From: Thalassia testudinum
Taxonomy: Eukaryota > Streptophyta > Magnoliopsida > Alismatales > Hydrocharitaceae
DNA: 64,000 nucleotides
Assembly: GCA_037157565.1 (NCBI GenBank)
Contig: JAZHRO010000036.1
Span: forward strand, 21,936,501-22,000,500
Direction of reading: 5' to 3'
Shown here: positions 44,494-57,332 of the stretch, piece after piece
How the letters are laid out: every line of letters starts with the position of its first letter
Position numbering within the stretch: position 1 is the first letter of the stretch
Program-made: the position numbers and the translations under genes
Notes under the pieces: model-generated
Seen by the model: the letters and a program-made list of their open reading frames with translations, nothing else
Told to the model about the DNA's origin: nothing
Database searches by the model: none

Positions 44494-47270
44494 TGTTCGT
44501 GTCGCTTTTTCGTGTTTTAAATTAACCTTGTTTTAGTATAGTTGAAAAAGCGTATGAACAAATAACAATTTTTGTTACTCAAAATTCAAAAAATATTCCG
44601 AGGTCAAACTCAGGGAGCAAATTGGCATTTAGAAGTAGAAAATCACAATCTCAAATTTCTACTTGAAAGATGTTCAGTAATAATGTAATGAAGATAAACG
44701 CTAGAGAGAAAAAAATGTAAAAAGAAATAGATTTTCTCTTTTCTTTCTTCTTCTCTTCTCTCTTTCTTTTTCTTTGCTTTCTCTGTTCCTTCTCTTCTTT
44801 CTCTATCTTTCCTTTCTCAGATGTCTGATTCTTTGAATCAGATGCCTTAACTGACTATTGCTATGTGCCGAGCCTTCTTCTTTCTTCTGCTTTCTTCTCT
44901 TGGCTTTTTCTTCTTCTCTTCTTCTTGAGCTGCTGCGCCTCCTCCTTCTTCTTCCTTGCCTTAGGCTTTGGCTGCATCTTCAGCTTCTCCTTCCTCTGCC
45001 TCTGCAGTTCTCTTCTTCTTCGGCTCCTTCCTCTGCCTTCTTCTCTTTTGCTTTCCGCAGCTAAGTCCTTCCTTCAGCTGCTCTCTGCTGCGCCTCCTCC
45101 TCTTCAGCAGCACTTTCTTCTCCCTTAGCTGCTCCTACCTTCTCCTCCTTTTCCCTGCATAGAGCGAAGCAAAACCTACCCCTACCCTCCCCGCGTCTCT
45201 CTCTCTCTATTTCACTCTTAGGATAGCTCTCCTAGAGCCTTACTAGGGTAAACGGGTCGGGTATGCATGCCCGGGACCAGGCCCACCGACGTGCGGTGGT
45301 GGGCGAGGAGTGCGTGTGTAGTCAGGTTAAGCCAGGTCCATGGAGGTGTGGGTCGCGAACGAGATAGGGTCGGGTGAGTGAGACCTCACCCCGTGGATAT
45401 GAGGTGACAAGGCTAATTCATAAATTCAATTTAAGTGGCGCCTCCCGCTCGTCAACTTCCGAGGTGGGACTAAATGTCCCACCTTCTTCTCACGCACACC
45501 TATAGAGGTTGAGCTCTCAATTACAGCTACTGCGAAGGCCTTTGACTCCAATTGAAGGCCTGAGTACATGCGCGAAGTTATTCCACGCAACCTGGGGGTA
45601 TTAGCCTGGAATAGCAAGGCCTGGAGCTGCAATAAGCTTGCTTCAAGCTTCCATGAACCTGAAAACACAAGATTGGCCTTGTGACCACGTCAAAACATTC
45701 AGAGAGGGTCGTTGGACCATGGTGAAGGCGCTGGGGGTGTTGGCGTGGCTCGATAGTGCCTGTGAGTGCGTGCCTAGGGCACATTGTGTGTGAATGTGTG
45801 GGTGTGTTCGGGGGAAGAATGTGGGACGTTTGGTGGTCGATGGAGAGGGGGGAAATGATCAGTGGATGGTGGCGGAGCTTCTGAGGGGTTTGGCGAGGTG
45901 GATGGAGGTGTGGAGCAGCGGGCACACCTCGCCGGTGATCTGATCGGAGTTGGGAACGATGGTGGTGGTAGTGGCAGTCGAGGGGTCAAAAATAGAAATT
46001 GATAAGGGGGAAATAAAGAGGGGAGAGAGAGGTACTTATCTAGGGTGTTTATAGTGAAGGGGGAGGCGAAGGGTGAGCGGCGGGTATTTGCCATTGTTGG
46101 AGACGAAGGCCCTGTGGTGAAGAAGCGGCGATGAGGAAGAGGGTTGGAGGGGCACGCGCTAGTACGGCGCGGCGTAGAGGAGTGAGGCGGAGATGGCTCT
46201 GCCACTGGTACGGTGGCAGAGTGACGAGAAGGAGGGATAGTCGCCGGAAGTTGCGGGTAGTTGGCTGGAGGAGGAGGAGACAAATTTGGGGGGATTTCTT
46301 CGGCCAAAATAGGCTTGAAGGAAGAGGAGGGATCTAGGCTTCCTTAAATAGGCAAGGGCAGAGGGAAGGGTTGTGAGGAAACGGTGGGAAGACCACTTCG
46401 GAGGTGGAGGAGACCCATACCTCTCGCGCATTCACACGAGAGGTATGGGACATTTCAGGGCATGGGGAGCTACCCATGTAGTAAGGGGCTTCGTAGGGAG
46501 CTCCACGTTCAAATCTGGGAGCAGCTCCCCATGAAATCGAGAAGAAAACCTCTGCACAAAGTCTCTGAAGGTATGGGTCCTTGCTGCGATGGAAGAGGGG
46601 CCAAAATTAAGAAAGTGATGAGAAAGTTGAGGGGGTCTTTGCAAATATTTTCAAAAGTTAAGGGCTAGAATGTAGTTGGGTGGACCAATTTGCAAAGTGG
46701 GTCAAGATGACCTTCCCTTAGGTCCAAATTTTGGTACAAACCTAATTTAGACCTAATGAATTCAATGGTGAAGTTAAATTTTAGGTTTGGCCTCGTTTGA
46801 CTAGATATTTTGCATAAAAACCCAAATTAGGTCAAATATTAGGCTTGGTCCCCAATCTAGGTCAAAACAGGATTCAAAGGCCAAATTGAAGGTTCTAAAC
46901 GCTAGGGGATATTTTTCCATGAATTTTAGAGGATTTAGTTGATTTTTATCTTTCCTAGAACCTTGTGAATTTGACTGGATTTGTTTTAGGGTTATAGAAT
47001 GCCATTTAATTCTTAAATTTCACAATAACCCTTTTTTGACTGAACTATCCCACTTTTTCTCTTATTAAGTCTAATTGACCTATGTATAGACCCTTAGAAA
47101 TCCTGTTGATACACTGCAATGGTAAAATTGCAGTTTTACCCCTTGTTTCATGTTCTCTTTTCAGATTAGTAATCCCCTGAATTAGGCCTTCCTTTTGGTT
47201 ACGTAGGAGCTTTTGTTCATTTTATTAGATCAAAGTAAGCTAGTTAGGGTTCATGATAAGGTTCTCATCA
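44494..47270 (-). mobile_element. 5' LTR of element C
   Basis: 2,777 bp from TGTTCGTG to TTCTCATCA. It aligns with the 3' LTR (28021-32788 minus S2) and, in its right part, with L3. A TATA-like TATTTAA lies on the minus strand at 46350-46344. The CT-rich block at 44728-45060 and the Pro/Ser-rich open frame at 46307-45774 (minus) are LTR sequence, not genes. Confidence 0.85.
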
Positions 47271-50200
47271 ATGTCCAAAGTAATTTCTAATAATCCAAAC
47301 AACACTTCAATTCCAATCAAACTGATGCCAAACTTTAATAAGCAAATTCATGCCAAACTCCATAATTCAAAGACCAAAAGCAATCTGTCTTATTCTTCCA
47401 CCAGTAGACATCTCTTTTAATCACATCGAGGAAAAAATCCCATCTTCTTCCACCCCTATTCTGCCAACTTATTCTGCCAATAGGAAGGAATAAAATTTAT
47501 TCCTCCTATCTCTACATCACATCGAAGCCAAATAAAATTTTCTATTTCTTATTCATCCTAAGCCATGCTTAGCCAAACTGCGAATAAGGTAATTCACATG
47601 ATATCCAAATGTTATCTAAGAGTCCCTTCTTGAATGAAGTAAATTTAAATTGGGCCTATGTAAGATAAATTAATTATTAAGTAGGACATAAAATAGGTCT
47701 ACTCAACAAGATAGCCAAAATAAACCAAAACCATTAGTTGACTTCTTTTAAGCACAATATTAGACATACAAAATAGAAACATGACTTTTGGAACAACATA
47801 GTTCATATCAATATAATTCCTCCTGAAAATGGTCAGCCTATGTGTATACCCACTATTTTACAGACATTTCGCATGTCCGCAGGTTATTAGATTTCAACAT
47901 AAGTACAACTATTAGACCATAATATGTTGATATAAAAGCATACCTCGGGGATGTAACATCTATGTGGAACTATTAAGAAAGTAAACATAGCCATTTCAAA
48001 AAAGAAGAAAAGATAGAGGAAATTTTCCTACACTACCTTCCAAGTTTCAATTATAGCCATAGTACTCATATTGAAAACATCCACAAAGTTTATTGGACGA
48101 AGTGACATCTTTTAATGTTGTCTGTAATGACCAAATGTGCTTAAAAAAAAGGAGCTTTACAAACACTATTTTATGTAAACAAAAAGAATGACCAAATGTT
48201 CTTTCTTAATAAACTACTGCTAATTTTATAGAGACAAAGGAAGAAAGAAGTTCTGCATCCAAACACATTATGTAAGCCCTAGGATAGAAGCTTTACACTA
48301 ATGGAAGTCCCAAATTTACATTGAGTAGCAACTAGTCTCAACACTAACCATATTAAAACCTAGTGGATCGGCATGCCACTTTAAAATAAATTTGCAACAA
48401 CCTAATTGGCATCACAACATCCATAAACATAAAAAAACCCATAAATCCCAAAAAGGAGCATATAAAAGTAGAAAAATGATAAACAACCTATACACACTTG
48501 AAAATTTATACAAATTTTCTTCTTTTTATTGAAATAAAAATGTGGTGAGGTTTCATTGGAACCCAACCCCATTTTGTGAGTAATTATTTTCCACCCTAAC
48601 ACCATTCATTTAGCTAAGTCAGCAAAAGTCAGTCGCAACACTTAGAAAAAGGGTCAAGTGCTGCAGTTTGTTTAAAACAAAAATTGGTAAGTGGGTTTGG
48701 TAATCATATTACAGACAGCTGTGAGATAGGAAGAGGCTCCTATTTCAATTCTAGACATAAATTTTGATACTAAACTAGGGTTTGATGTATGAGTAAACCA
48801 AACCTCATGTATCAGTTTAGCTTGGCTCATAAAGAGAAAAACAAAGTCTTAAATTCTTAGGCCTTAATTAGTTGGCACATGTTGAGCTAGAGTTTAAGCT
48901 TATAATGCTTGAGTATCAATTTTATTGGATGCCTTTCTATGTGCTTTTATCTTGTTGATATTATCTCAATTCCCCTCATTCTAACAGGTTATGGTTGGCA
49001 ACTGGTATGCAAAATCAATGAAGATAAATGCTGTTTTTGGATTTTATTTGCCTTTTGAAGCAATGTCCGATATAAACAATTGAGATCTTCTGCAATGGTT
49101 TGCGATTTTGAAATTTTCGAAAAATCACAAAGCATCTTTCAGTGGCACTTGTGAAGCTTCATTGCAACATGCTTTGGATATCCATGATATTACAAAAAGG
49201 AGGTGTTATTTGCCATAGTTTCAAATATGACCTCATATCTGAGGGATGTTACATCATGTACCTTTAGTATTTAGAGTTGTCTAGCTATATATTGACTTTG
49301 CTTTGGGAACTTATTATTTAGATAGAATAGTAAAAAATGAAATGAAGTGGGCAATGGTATGAGATGAATACATTGTGCAAGATTGGAAGATTTATCCTTT
49401 TGAATCCTGGTAACCCCTCTTCTAGCTTTTTCTTAAAAAGGTCAGATTGGACCCTCATCTTTTGGATAGAAGTCCATCATCAAACACCAAACTATTCAAG
49501 TTGGCTCTTATGTTTGATTTTTTATGCATGAAGTACAGATAAGGAAACCTTTGGCAAGAATGAAGTAATGAAGTACCTTCAACTTAAATAGTTGCCAACA
49601 TTCTCAGCCTTCTGAAAATCACCACCAAGACCTTTTTCTGATTCAAGTTCTTAAGTGGGAATTGTAATTCTGATTCAAAAAATCAATTTGCCTTCAAGAG
49701 AACATCTGCAAAGTGGAAAGTTATGGATTGAAACCAACCCAAACAAGAAGTGCTTGAAGGATTTTCAGGTCAAGGTTGTAACTTATGTATGAAAATGACC
49801 CTCACAACATTGACATCACCTCAGATTGTTCTTGATGCTACAACATCTAAACGCATCCATATCTTCCAATTAAACCTATTCGATTGTTCTTGACTGAAGA
49901 ATTGTGGTTCCAATAGCAAACTCAGTTGTGTTGGATATATATTTCACCTTAAAATTTCATAGTGAAAATGGGTTGGAAACCATGAATAAACAAAATAGAT
50001 TGTTGAAAACAATCTCTTAGCAAGTTTCCCATTTAACTGGATATGAGAATATCAATACCTCAATGATTCTTCTTGTACGTCTAGATTCAAAAATCAGAAG
50101 CTTAAGATCCAAATTCAGCATGTAAACCAACTCCAAAACATAATTTCATGTTATTCAATGCTTTGATGCTTATCTGACATAAACTTTAGATTTCACAAAA

Positions 50201-51482
50201 TAATAGCTAATCAACAACAAAACTAGAATCAATGATTGGATAGAAAGAATCCATAATCCCAAGAGGCTAGATTCTCAAACATCCTCATAACTATATCTAT
50301 GAGAAATGTCAAATAATAAGGAAAATTTGATAACAATCAGCCTATGCCTATTTATTGCCCACTTGCTTACTTTTTTTGTAAATTTCAATAAGGACCTTGA
50401 TGAAACCACTCTATTTTCACCCTTCATTCTAGCCTTACTAAAATGATACTCACTTTTGATGTTATTGTTCCTTCACCTTTTCCTTAGCAAACTCCATTAA
50501 GGTGAATCAATATATTATTAAACACTTTATTGTAATCAATTGTTCATGAATCTGCCATCTTATGGATAGAATCAATATTCTCCTAGAAATATATTATTGA
50601 ACAATAAAAGTTGAAGCAAATATTTAGATATTGTAATTATATTTGAGACAAACATGAAATTTAATCGCAAACTCAAATAGAGATAGAAAGTGATCGAATC
50701 ATATCGAGAAAAGGAACAAACATCAATAGAGAGAGAAAGTGATTGAATAAGAGAAATTAAGTGGGAGAGGTCTAATCGATCATGGATCTGATTGAAGGAT
50801 TAGTGAGTGAGATTGATAGAGAGAAATTGAATGAAAAAGATTTAATCTAGGGGGAGAGATCATCTGGCCGAGTAGAATCCGATCAATAGAACATTGAGAA
50901 AGATTGAGAAAGTGAGGGATTGATTCAAAAAGGAAAAGATTGAGCACGAGATCAAATTTGAGTATGAGATCAATCCAAAGCCCTAAAAGAAACCTCTGCC
51001 TTCAATGATCTTTGACGGGGACAGATTGACATGTGAGAGATCGAGAGCTTTAAATAACCTGAGTCAATGAGAATGGGGACCTTGATTAGGGGTGGCGACT
51101 CTGAGGTCCGAGAACGTGACAATGCTATGGCCTCTAAGCTCAATTGCGAAGAAGAAGCATCGACTCCATCGAGTATCGTTGCTCTAAGGTCGACGTTGAG
51201 GATAAGAGTGGCATCACTATGAGGTTGGAGTTAAGGATAACATCCGAGGTCAAGAGGCGTTGCTCTGAGGTCGGGGATAAGAGTGCAGTCGTCAGGGAGA
51301 AGTGGCATTGCTTTAGGCCTAACAGAAGGGCAAGTGAAACAAACAGACACATTTGCCCTCATGTTTTCTTTTTTCCCTAAAGTTGCCCGCTGGTGAAACA
51401 AGGAACATTAGCAACTTACAAAAGATCCTATAGTGACATGTATTAGATGTCGGTGTAGGTATATTGTTGGTGTACGCTAATT
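47271..51482. other. 4.2 kb of unassigned AT-rich DNA
   Basis: No retroelement domain, host exon or RNA gene is recognised on either strand. The last 450 bases (about 51050-51480) are less AT-rich and have GAGGTC(G/C)-type repeats. If the terminus at 51494 is real, this stretch may be the interior of a DNA transposon or of captured DNA. Confidence 0.4.
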
Positions 51483-51494
51483 TTTTTGTTGTGT
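51440..51494. mobile_element. Possible DNA-transposon terminus cutting element E
   Basis: Read inwards on the minus strand from 51494 the sequence is CACAACAAAAAAATTAGC, followed by CACCAACA and CACCGACA subterminal motifs, resembling a CACTA-like end with one change in the CACTA pentamer. Integrase coding of element E stops exactly here. No matching left terminus was found in the window. Confidence 0.35.
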
Positions 51495-54073
51495 CTTCAT
51501 AGCACTAAAGTGTCCTCCATAATGCAACGTGTGACAAAAATTCAAAACACTCAGTTGGTTCTCCTTTGGAACACACCTACTGAAGACTTGGTCACAGCTT
51601 ATTCTAAAGAGCTCGAGGTCCTCTTAGTGATAATGCTTTGTGTCAGCGAGAAATCTATCTTGCTTCTGCTTATTTCATATACTGGAGATCTCACCAGTGA
51701 CCAAGTAGTTGACAACATCAGTATGCCAAGGGGTCATCGAGTGTACTGCCATCACAGTTTTGTTAAGAAAGGTGTCATGAATATCTCCTGACGGGGTTGA
51801 AGCCTCAATTGGGATCCTGAATAAATGATCTACTGCTACATTTTTGACCCCTTTCTTGTCACGGATATCAAGGTCGAACTCCTATAGTAATAGAATCCAT
51901 CTAATAAGCCTAGGTTTGGTGTCTTTCTTAGCAAGCAAATGCTTCAAGGAAGAATGATCAGTATACACCACAACCTTAGACCCCAGAAGATAAGATCTAA
52001 ACTTCTCTAGAGTAAAAACTACCGCAAGTTCTTTTTCTGTTATAGTGTAGTTTTGCTATGGATCAGTAAGGGTCTTACTAGCATAATAAAGCACATGAGG
52101 CTTTTAATCAACCCTTTAACCAAGGACCACTCCCAAGGTAAAATTTGAGGCATCGCACATCAACTCAAATGGGAGGGTCCAATCAAATGCACTTAGAATT
52201 GGCATAGTTATGAGGGCCTCCTTCAAGACTTGGAAGGCCTCAGCACACTTTACATAAAAAATGAAGGCAGTGTCCTCCTTCAATAAGTCACAAAGTGGCC
52301 TAGAAATCTTGCTAAAGTCTTTAATGAAGGGCCTATAAAAGTTTGCATGGCCCAGAAATGATCAGATTTGCTTGATATTGGTGGGCGGTGGAAGCTTGGA
52401 AATGGACTCAACCATGGCTTTATCCACTTCTAAACCTCTCTTAGATACTACATGCCCAAGAACAATGCCCTACTAAACCATGAAATGGTTTTTCTCCTAG
52501 CTGAGCACCAATCCTGTCTCTTTGTAGTAGGTGAGAAATTTTTCTCCCAAGTAATGGTTTTTCTCATGAGACAGTGGTCAAACGACGTGTCGTAGGTGGA
52601 AAAGTTATCCATGAAAATCTCTACAAACTTGTCAATCATGTCTGAAAAGATGGACATCATACACTGCTGAAACATTTCCGGAGCATTACATAGTCCAAAT
52701 GGCATCCGACGGAAGGCAAATGTGCCATAAAGACTCGTAAAAGTAGTATGCTCCTAGTCATCTAGAAAGACAGCAATCTAATTATATCCAGAATATCCAT
52801 CGAGAAAGAAAAATACTTATTCCCTGCCAATTTCACTAGTATCTGATCAATAAATGGCAAAGGGAAGTGGTCTTTTGGGTTGCGGTGTCTAGGTGACGAT
52901 AATTTACGCAAACCCTCCAGCCAGTTGTGGGTTTGGTGGTTACTTTCTGCCCCTTCTCATTTGTCTTAATAGTGAATCCTACCTTATTAGGCGCCACATG
53001 AATATATTGACCCATTTACTATTAGAAATGGGATAAATTATCTTACCATCCAACCACTTCAAAATCTCCTTCTTCACCACTTCCTGCATGTTGGGGTTTA
53101 ACCTTCTCTACATATCTCGGAAGGGTTTCATGGAGTCATCCATGTAAATGTGGTGCATGCAAAGAGTTGGGTCAACCCTTTTGATGCCAACTATAGTCCA
53201 AGCAATGGCTTCCTTATGTCGTTTGAGGCATTTAATCAATGCTCCCTCCTGTGTTTCAGATAGAGCAGTCGAGATGATGACAGGGAGCATAGCATTAGGT
53301 CCAAGGAAAATGTACTTGAGGGACTTTGGGAGTGGTTTAATCTCCAACTCGGGAGCTCTCTGAATTAAGGGAATTAGGTTTGATGTCCCAACCTCTGCTA
53401 TCTGATCTACCTTGATTGTCCATGGCAGGGAGAGGGACTCGATCTTCACACCCAGTAGCTCTTCTAATTTTGGCATATCTCCTCCTTCTTCAAGAGTTGG
53501 GTTATGGTCATTAGAGATGACCATTTGGAGGGGATCATCACACAAAAGAGCAGGTGTTGTCTCCACTACAATATCATAGATCAGCTCGATTTGGGAACAA
53601 TCTTCCAATCTAGGATGTTTATAGGCATCAAACACATTCAATCGAATTTTCTGGTTCCCAAAGCCCATCTTTAACGCCCTTGATTTGCAATTGATGGAGG
53701 CATTGGCAGTAGCCAAAAAGGGACTCCCTAAGATAATCGAAGGCCTGGTGAGCATGTTGGACGGCTTAGTGTCCAATATCAAAAAATCAATGGGAAAGAA
53801 GTCCCCCACTCTCACCAGGACATCTTCTAAAAGCTCGTGTGGTGTCTTCAGTGATCTATTAGCTACTTGGAGGATGACAGGACTAGGCTTCAACTCAACT
53901 CCTCCTAGTAGCTCATAGATCGAGCTCAGAAATATATTAACCCCAACACCTAGATTAAGGAGAGACTCATTAATGCATTGGTCTCCAATGACCATAGAAA
54001 TATACAGGGCTCTTAGGTCCTTCATTTTGGTGTGTGTACCTTGTTGTAGGACCGAGCTAGCTAGGTCGGGCAA
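51495..54073 (-). pseudogene. pol: Athila-type pol (element E), truncated in integrase
   Basis: Minus strand. Protease starts near 54073 with INESLLNLGVGVN; the catalytic D of DLG is Asn here. IILGSPFLAT and the linker LKYIFLGPNAMLPVII follow. RT has MPFGLCNAPEMFQ (52705) and the box FMDNF in place of FMDDF. RNase H lies at about 52440-51840 and ends with VAVDHLFRI. The integrase N-terminal zinc-binding block VLNFCHTLHYGGHFS is the last coding seen before the break at 51494. Many stops and shifts are present. It belongs to the same lineage as A1 but is a different copy. Confidence 0.85.
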
Positions 54074-55797
54074 GGTAACCTTAGCCTAGACCTATTTTTG
54101 TGATTTTTCTCTTATACATGCACTGGTCCTTCAAAAATCCAGCATATAATGGAATCTACCTGATAGCATCCAACAGAGGCAAGTTGATATGAACTTGCTT
54201 GAATGTCTCCATAATCTCTTGTATCCTATCTTTGGCTCTAGATGAGCCTGTAGAAGATGCGTCAGAGGTGGATAAGCGCTCAGGAAAGGGCACTCTCAGC
54301 CTCTGGGTGGAGGGGTTGTCATGGTGAGACAGTGGTGGAACGATGACAACATCCTTTGAATGAGTGATTTCAAGTGAGGAGAGGCTGAGTGGCACTTCCT
54401 CAGTGGATGTGTAAGTTAGTGTCGGGTTGGTTGGAGGGGTGGTCGTAGGTGTGATTTCAAGTTTGAAAAATTTTTTGCCACTCCTCAGAACAGTCATAGC
54501 CTTAGCCTGCTCCCTTAAGAAGGGCCCTTACCCTTAGAATTCTCCTTAGATGAGCTGGGCAATTTCCCAGGATCACGTTGCCTAACAGCCTCAACAAGGT
54601 GGGCAATTTGAGATTGCATTTCTTGGATTGCCTTATTCTAAGATTGAATGATCATACTTTGGCTTTCTTGCATGGCCTTCATCATTGCTTTAAGGTCATC
54701 CAACTTAGAATTGTTGGGCTGACGAGGAGGTTGGAATTGTTGTGCCTGAAAGGGTTGGGTGGGTTGGGTTCTTGAGTTCCTCGAGTTGGAAGCATCACCT
54801 TGATTCCATGAGAAATTAGTATGGTTTCTCCACCAGTATTGTAGGTGTTTTGAAAAGGGTTGTTCCTGAGAGGTGGATGAAACCCTTAGGTAGCATTCAG
54901 GTTTGCCTAAACTAACTCGGGGAATTGATTAGCTAAATGAAACTCAACAGTGGTGTAAAAAGTGATTTGGCAAATGGAGCTTTCAGAAATAGCCTGAACT
55001 TGGGAAGCTGATTGCGGGAATGTGTCGGAGTTTGACATAAGCCTTTCAAAGTTCCGGTTCAACAATTGGATTTGGAAGACTAAATTCTAAGTAGCCCCAG
55101 CTTCACTAGCTTCCACTTTCTTTTGGAGGATGGATGGTTTTCTATCCTAATAGGCTGAGGTCAAGTGGATAGAATTATCACTTAGTGACTCAAATAATGT
55201 CCAGGCCTCATCTCTATTTTGGAAAGAAAGGTTCCAGCACAAGCAGCATCCACTGCTTGCCTATGCCTATCAGATAGTCCAGTATAGAACCTTTCTACGA
55301 ATTGCTATTTAGGGACTTGATGATGGGGGCATAACCAAATTAGGTCATTTAAGCTCTCCCAAGTCTCGTGGAATTTCTCCCCATCAAACTAAGTAAAACT
55401 CATGATTTCCCTCTTGAGGCGGTTGGTTTTGCTCATTGGAAAGTATTTCTTCAAGAATTCTCCCTTAAGGGCGTTATAATCATTTACCCTAGCATCTAAG
55501 GTGAGATACCAATGTTTTTCCTTATCCTTAAGGGAGAATGGAAAGAGGGTTCTCATTGGAGCTTCATCAGTAAAGTTATGAAGTTTCACCGTGGAGCAGA
55601 CCTCAGTGAATTCCTCTAAATGTCGATAAGAGTCCACCCTAATAGTACCATAAAAGGAGGGCAACAAGGATATGGTAACTACTCTTGAACTCATATAGAT
55701 TGTCCCCTGCCGGTCTTGCCAGTGCTTGAGTAGGTTGGTTGGTCAGAATGAAATAGTCTCTCAAAGTTTTCTGTTGATTTGCCCTTGGATCAGCCAT
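54074..55797 (-). pseudogene. gag: Athila-type gag (element E), decayed
   Basis: The start MADPRANQQKTLRDYF at 55797 is a typical Athila Gag N-terminus. HLEEFTEVCSTVKLHNFTDE, LFPFSLKDKEKHWY and FLKKYFPMSKTNRLKREI (to 55389) follow, then after stops FYTGLSDRHRQAVDAACAGT, a coiled-coil stretch and TVLRSGKK with PFPERL (54497-54156). Stops and frameshifts are spread throughout. Gag here is complete from its start, unlike in A1. Confidence 0.88.
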
Positions 55798-57159
55798 CTC
55801 TTCTCTCCCCTCTCTTTGGTGGGCTCTCTTAAGGATTCTCTCAGGCTCAGGATCAAATACTAAAGTACCCTCAAGAGAGCATCTATCAAGCATACAACAC
55901 ACAATTCAAGTTCTTACCAATTGAGTAGGTGCAACCCCAAAACCAACTTCATAGATTAGTCGAATAGGGTCAAGGTGGTGTCTCTCCATTCCCATTTAAG
56001 TGGTATAAGAGGAAAGGAGCTACTTGAGATCCTAACCAATCCTATTTTGAAGAAGGTTGAGGTCTAATTAGTTGATACAGAAGGCCAAACAAGTTATTCA
56101 ATTAGTTATGTGACCTAAGCCAACCTTGAGTCCCCTAAGACCTGCACCTTACTTGAATGATATTCTTAAGTGATCTGGTAAGAAGTTACTCCAAGGATGG
56201 GACTAAAGGATGCATGTAGAGTGAACCATTTCTTTGAGGCGATGTGTATATAGTGACTCCTAACTACCCTTTTGTTCCTTTAAGGGGTGTCCCCCTCCTT
56301 AGAGTATCAAAACACTTGGTCACAGGGTAATACCACCACTGCAAAGTGAAATAGGAGGGTTTGCACCGATAAAGAGATTGGTGCCTATAGCCTCAAGGGA
56401 CTGAGACCTAGTGCAGGGCCTATAGTTCATGCTCAATGCAAGAAGTGTGTATCACATCGAAAATCAATTTGTTTTTGTAAAGAGTCATACGCAAGTCCTT
56501 TTGATCAGATCAAATGTGATTTTGTTTTTAAGGTCGAATCTGATTAGTAGTCCCAATTTTAGTTAGGTGACCATTGAATTAGGTAAATTCAATCAGTTTG
56601 GTGGTCTTGAAATTTAGTCCAAATGAAATGCATGAACATGAGCTAGATACAAAGATAGAAAAATATACCCGACTCCAGCAATCTTCGTGCAGATAATGGA
56701 GTAATGCAAAGAAATAGATCTAAAGTGCTGATCAATCACCCCTAAATGCTCTCACGTAATGGTATGCAACTTTTAAGCGGGCAACTCGATAGGTTTTTTT
56801 TCTATATAAGAAGCAAGCAAACAAAATACGAGTCTAACGTCTAAGTCTATAATAGAATAATCCTAATAGCTAAAGAAAGTAGGGAAAGACCCCCAAAAAC
56901 CAGCCCCGATTCTACAAGGAGAATATGAAGGTAAGCTCCTAAGCCAATCAGTGTCGAACGAGAATCCCCTGTGGGATCCAGGTCTCCTTCTATCTCCTCA
57001 CATTGTCTCGTGGGCATAGCTCACGGTCCATGTTGGGCTCTGTCGCGTGTGTCATCTCAACTCATCAAGTCCTCACACAGAAACATAAAATGAGTCAAGA
57101 TAAATTTCACCCCAAAATAGATTAGAAATAAATCAAGTGAACCTATTGTGTCTATTGTG
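55798..57159 (-). other. Untranslated leader of element E
   Basis: 1.36 kb between the primer-binding site and the gag start. No coding motif seen. Confidence 0.65.
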
Positions 57160-57177
57160 TCCCTCACAACGATGCCA
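57160..57177 (-). promoter_or_regulatory. Primer-binding site of element E (degenerate)
   Basis: The minus strand reads TGGCATCGTTGTGAGGGA, two bases after the LTR end. It is a decayed form of the TGGCGCCGTTGCCGGGGA type. Confidence 0.7.
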
Positions 57178-57179
57178 TT

Positions 57180-57332
57180 TGATGGAGAGAATTTTGCTTG
57201 GTCAAGATAATATCTAGAAAATATGTCATCGCAATAATTCGTGTAGTGGAAAATCTTTAATAAAAAATTAATAGAAATATACTGAAATTATACCACAACT
57301 TCAGGTTCGATCTCGTGATCTCCAATAAAAAA
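57180..57332 (-). mobile_element. 5' LTR fragment of element E
   Basis: Only about 150 bases of the U5 end remain (minus-strand end CTCTCCATCA). They include GGTTCGATCTCGTG at about 57304. At 57332/57333 the sequence switches to the LTR of element D. Confidence 0.65.

Larger units (their letters stand above)
28021..47270 (-). mobile_element. Non-autonomous LTR element C with nested inserts
   Basis: This reverse element has a 3' LTR (28021-32788, with S2 inside), a 3' polypurine tract and hairpin (32789-32826), a 3'UTR, acidic ORFs, the remains of an N-terminal ORF, a primer-binding site (44473-44490) and a 5' LTR (44494-47270). The two LTRs align well from 28021/44728 rightwards. No RT or integrase of its own is present, so it depends on a partner element. 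The last about 230 bases (U5 end) of the 3' LTR do not match, so its left end is truncated or replaced. ATGTC at 47271-47275 could be the right target duplication; ATGTC also occurs near 27787, but the match may be chance. Confidence 0.75.
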
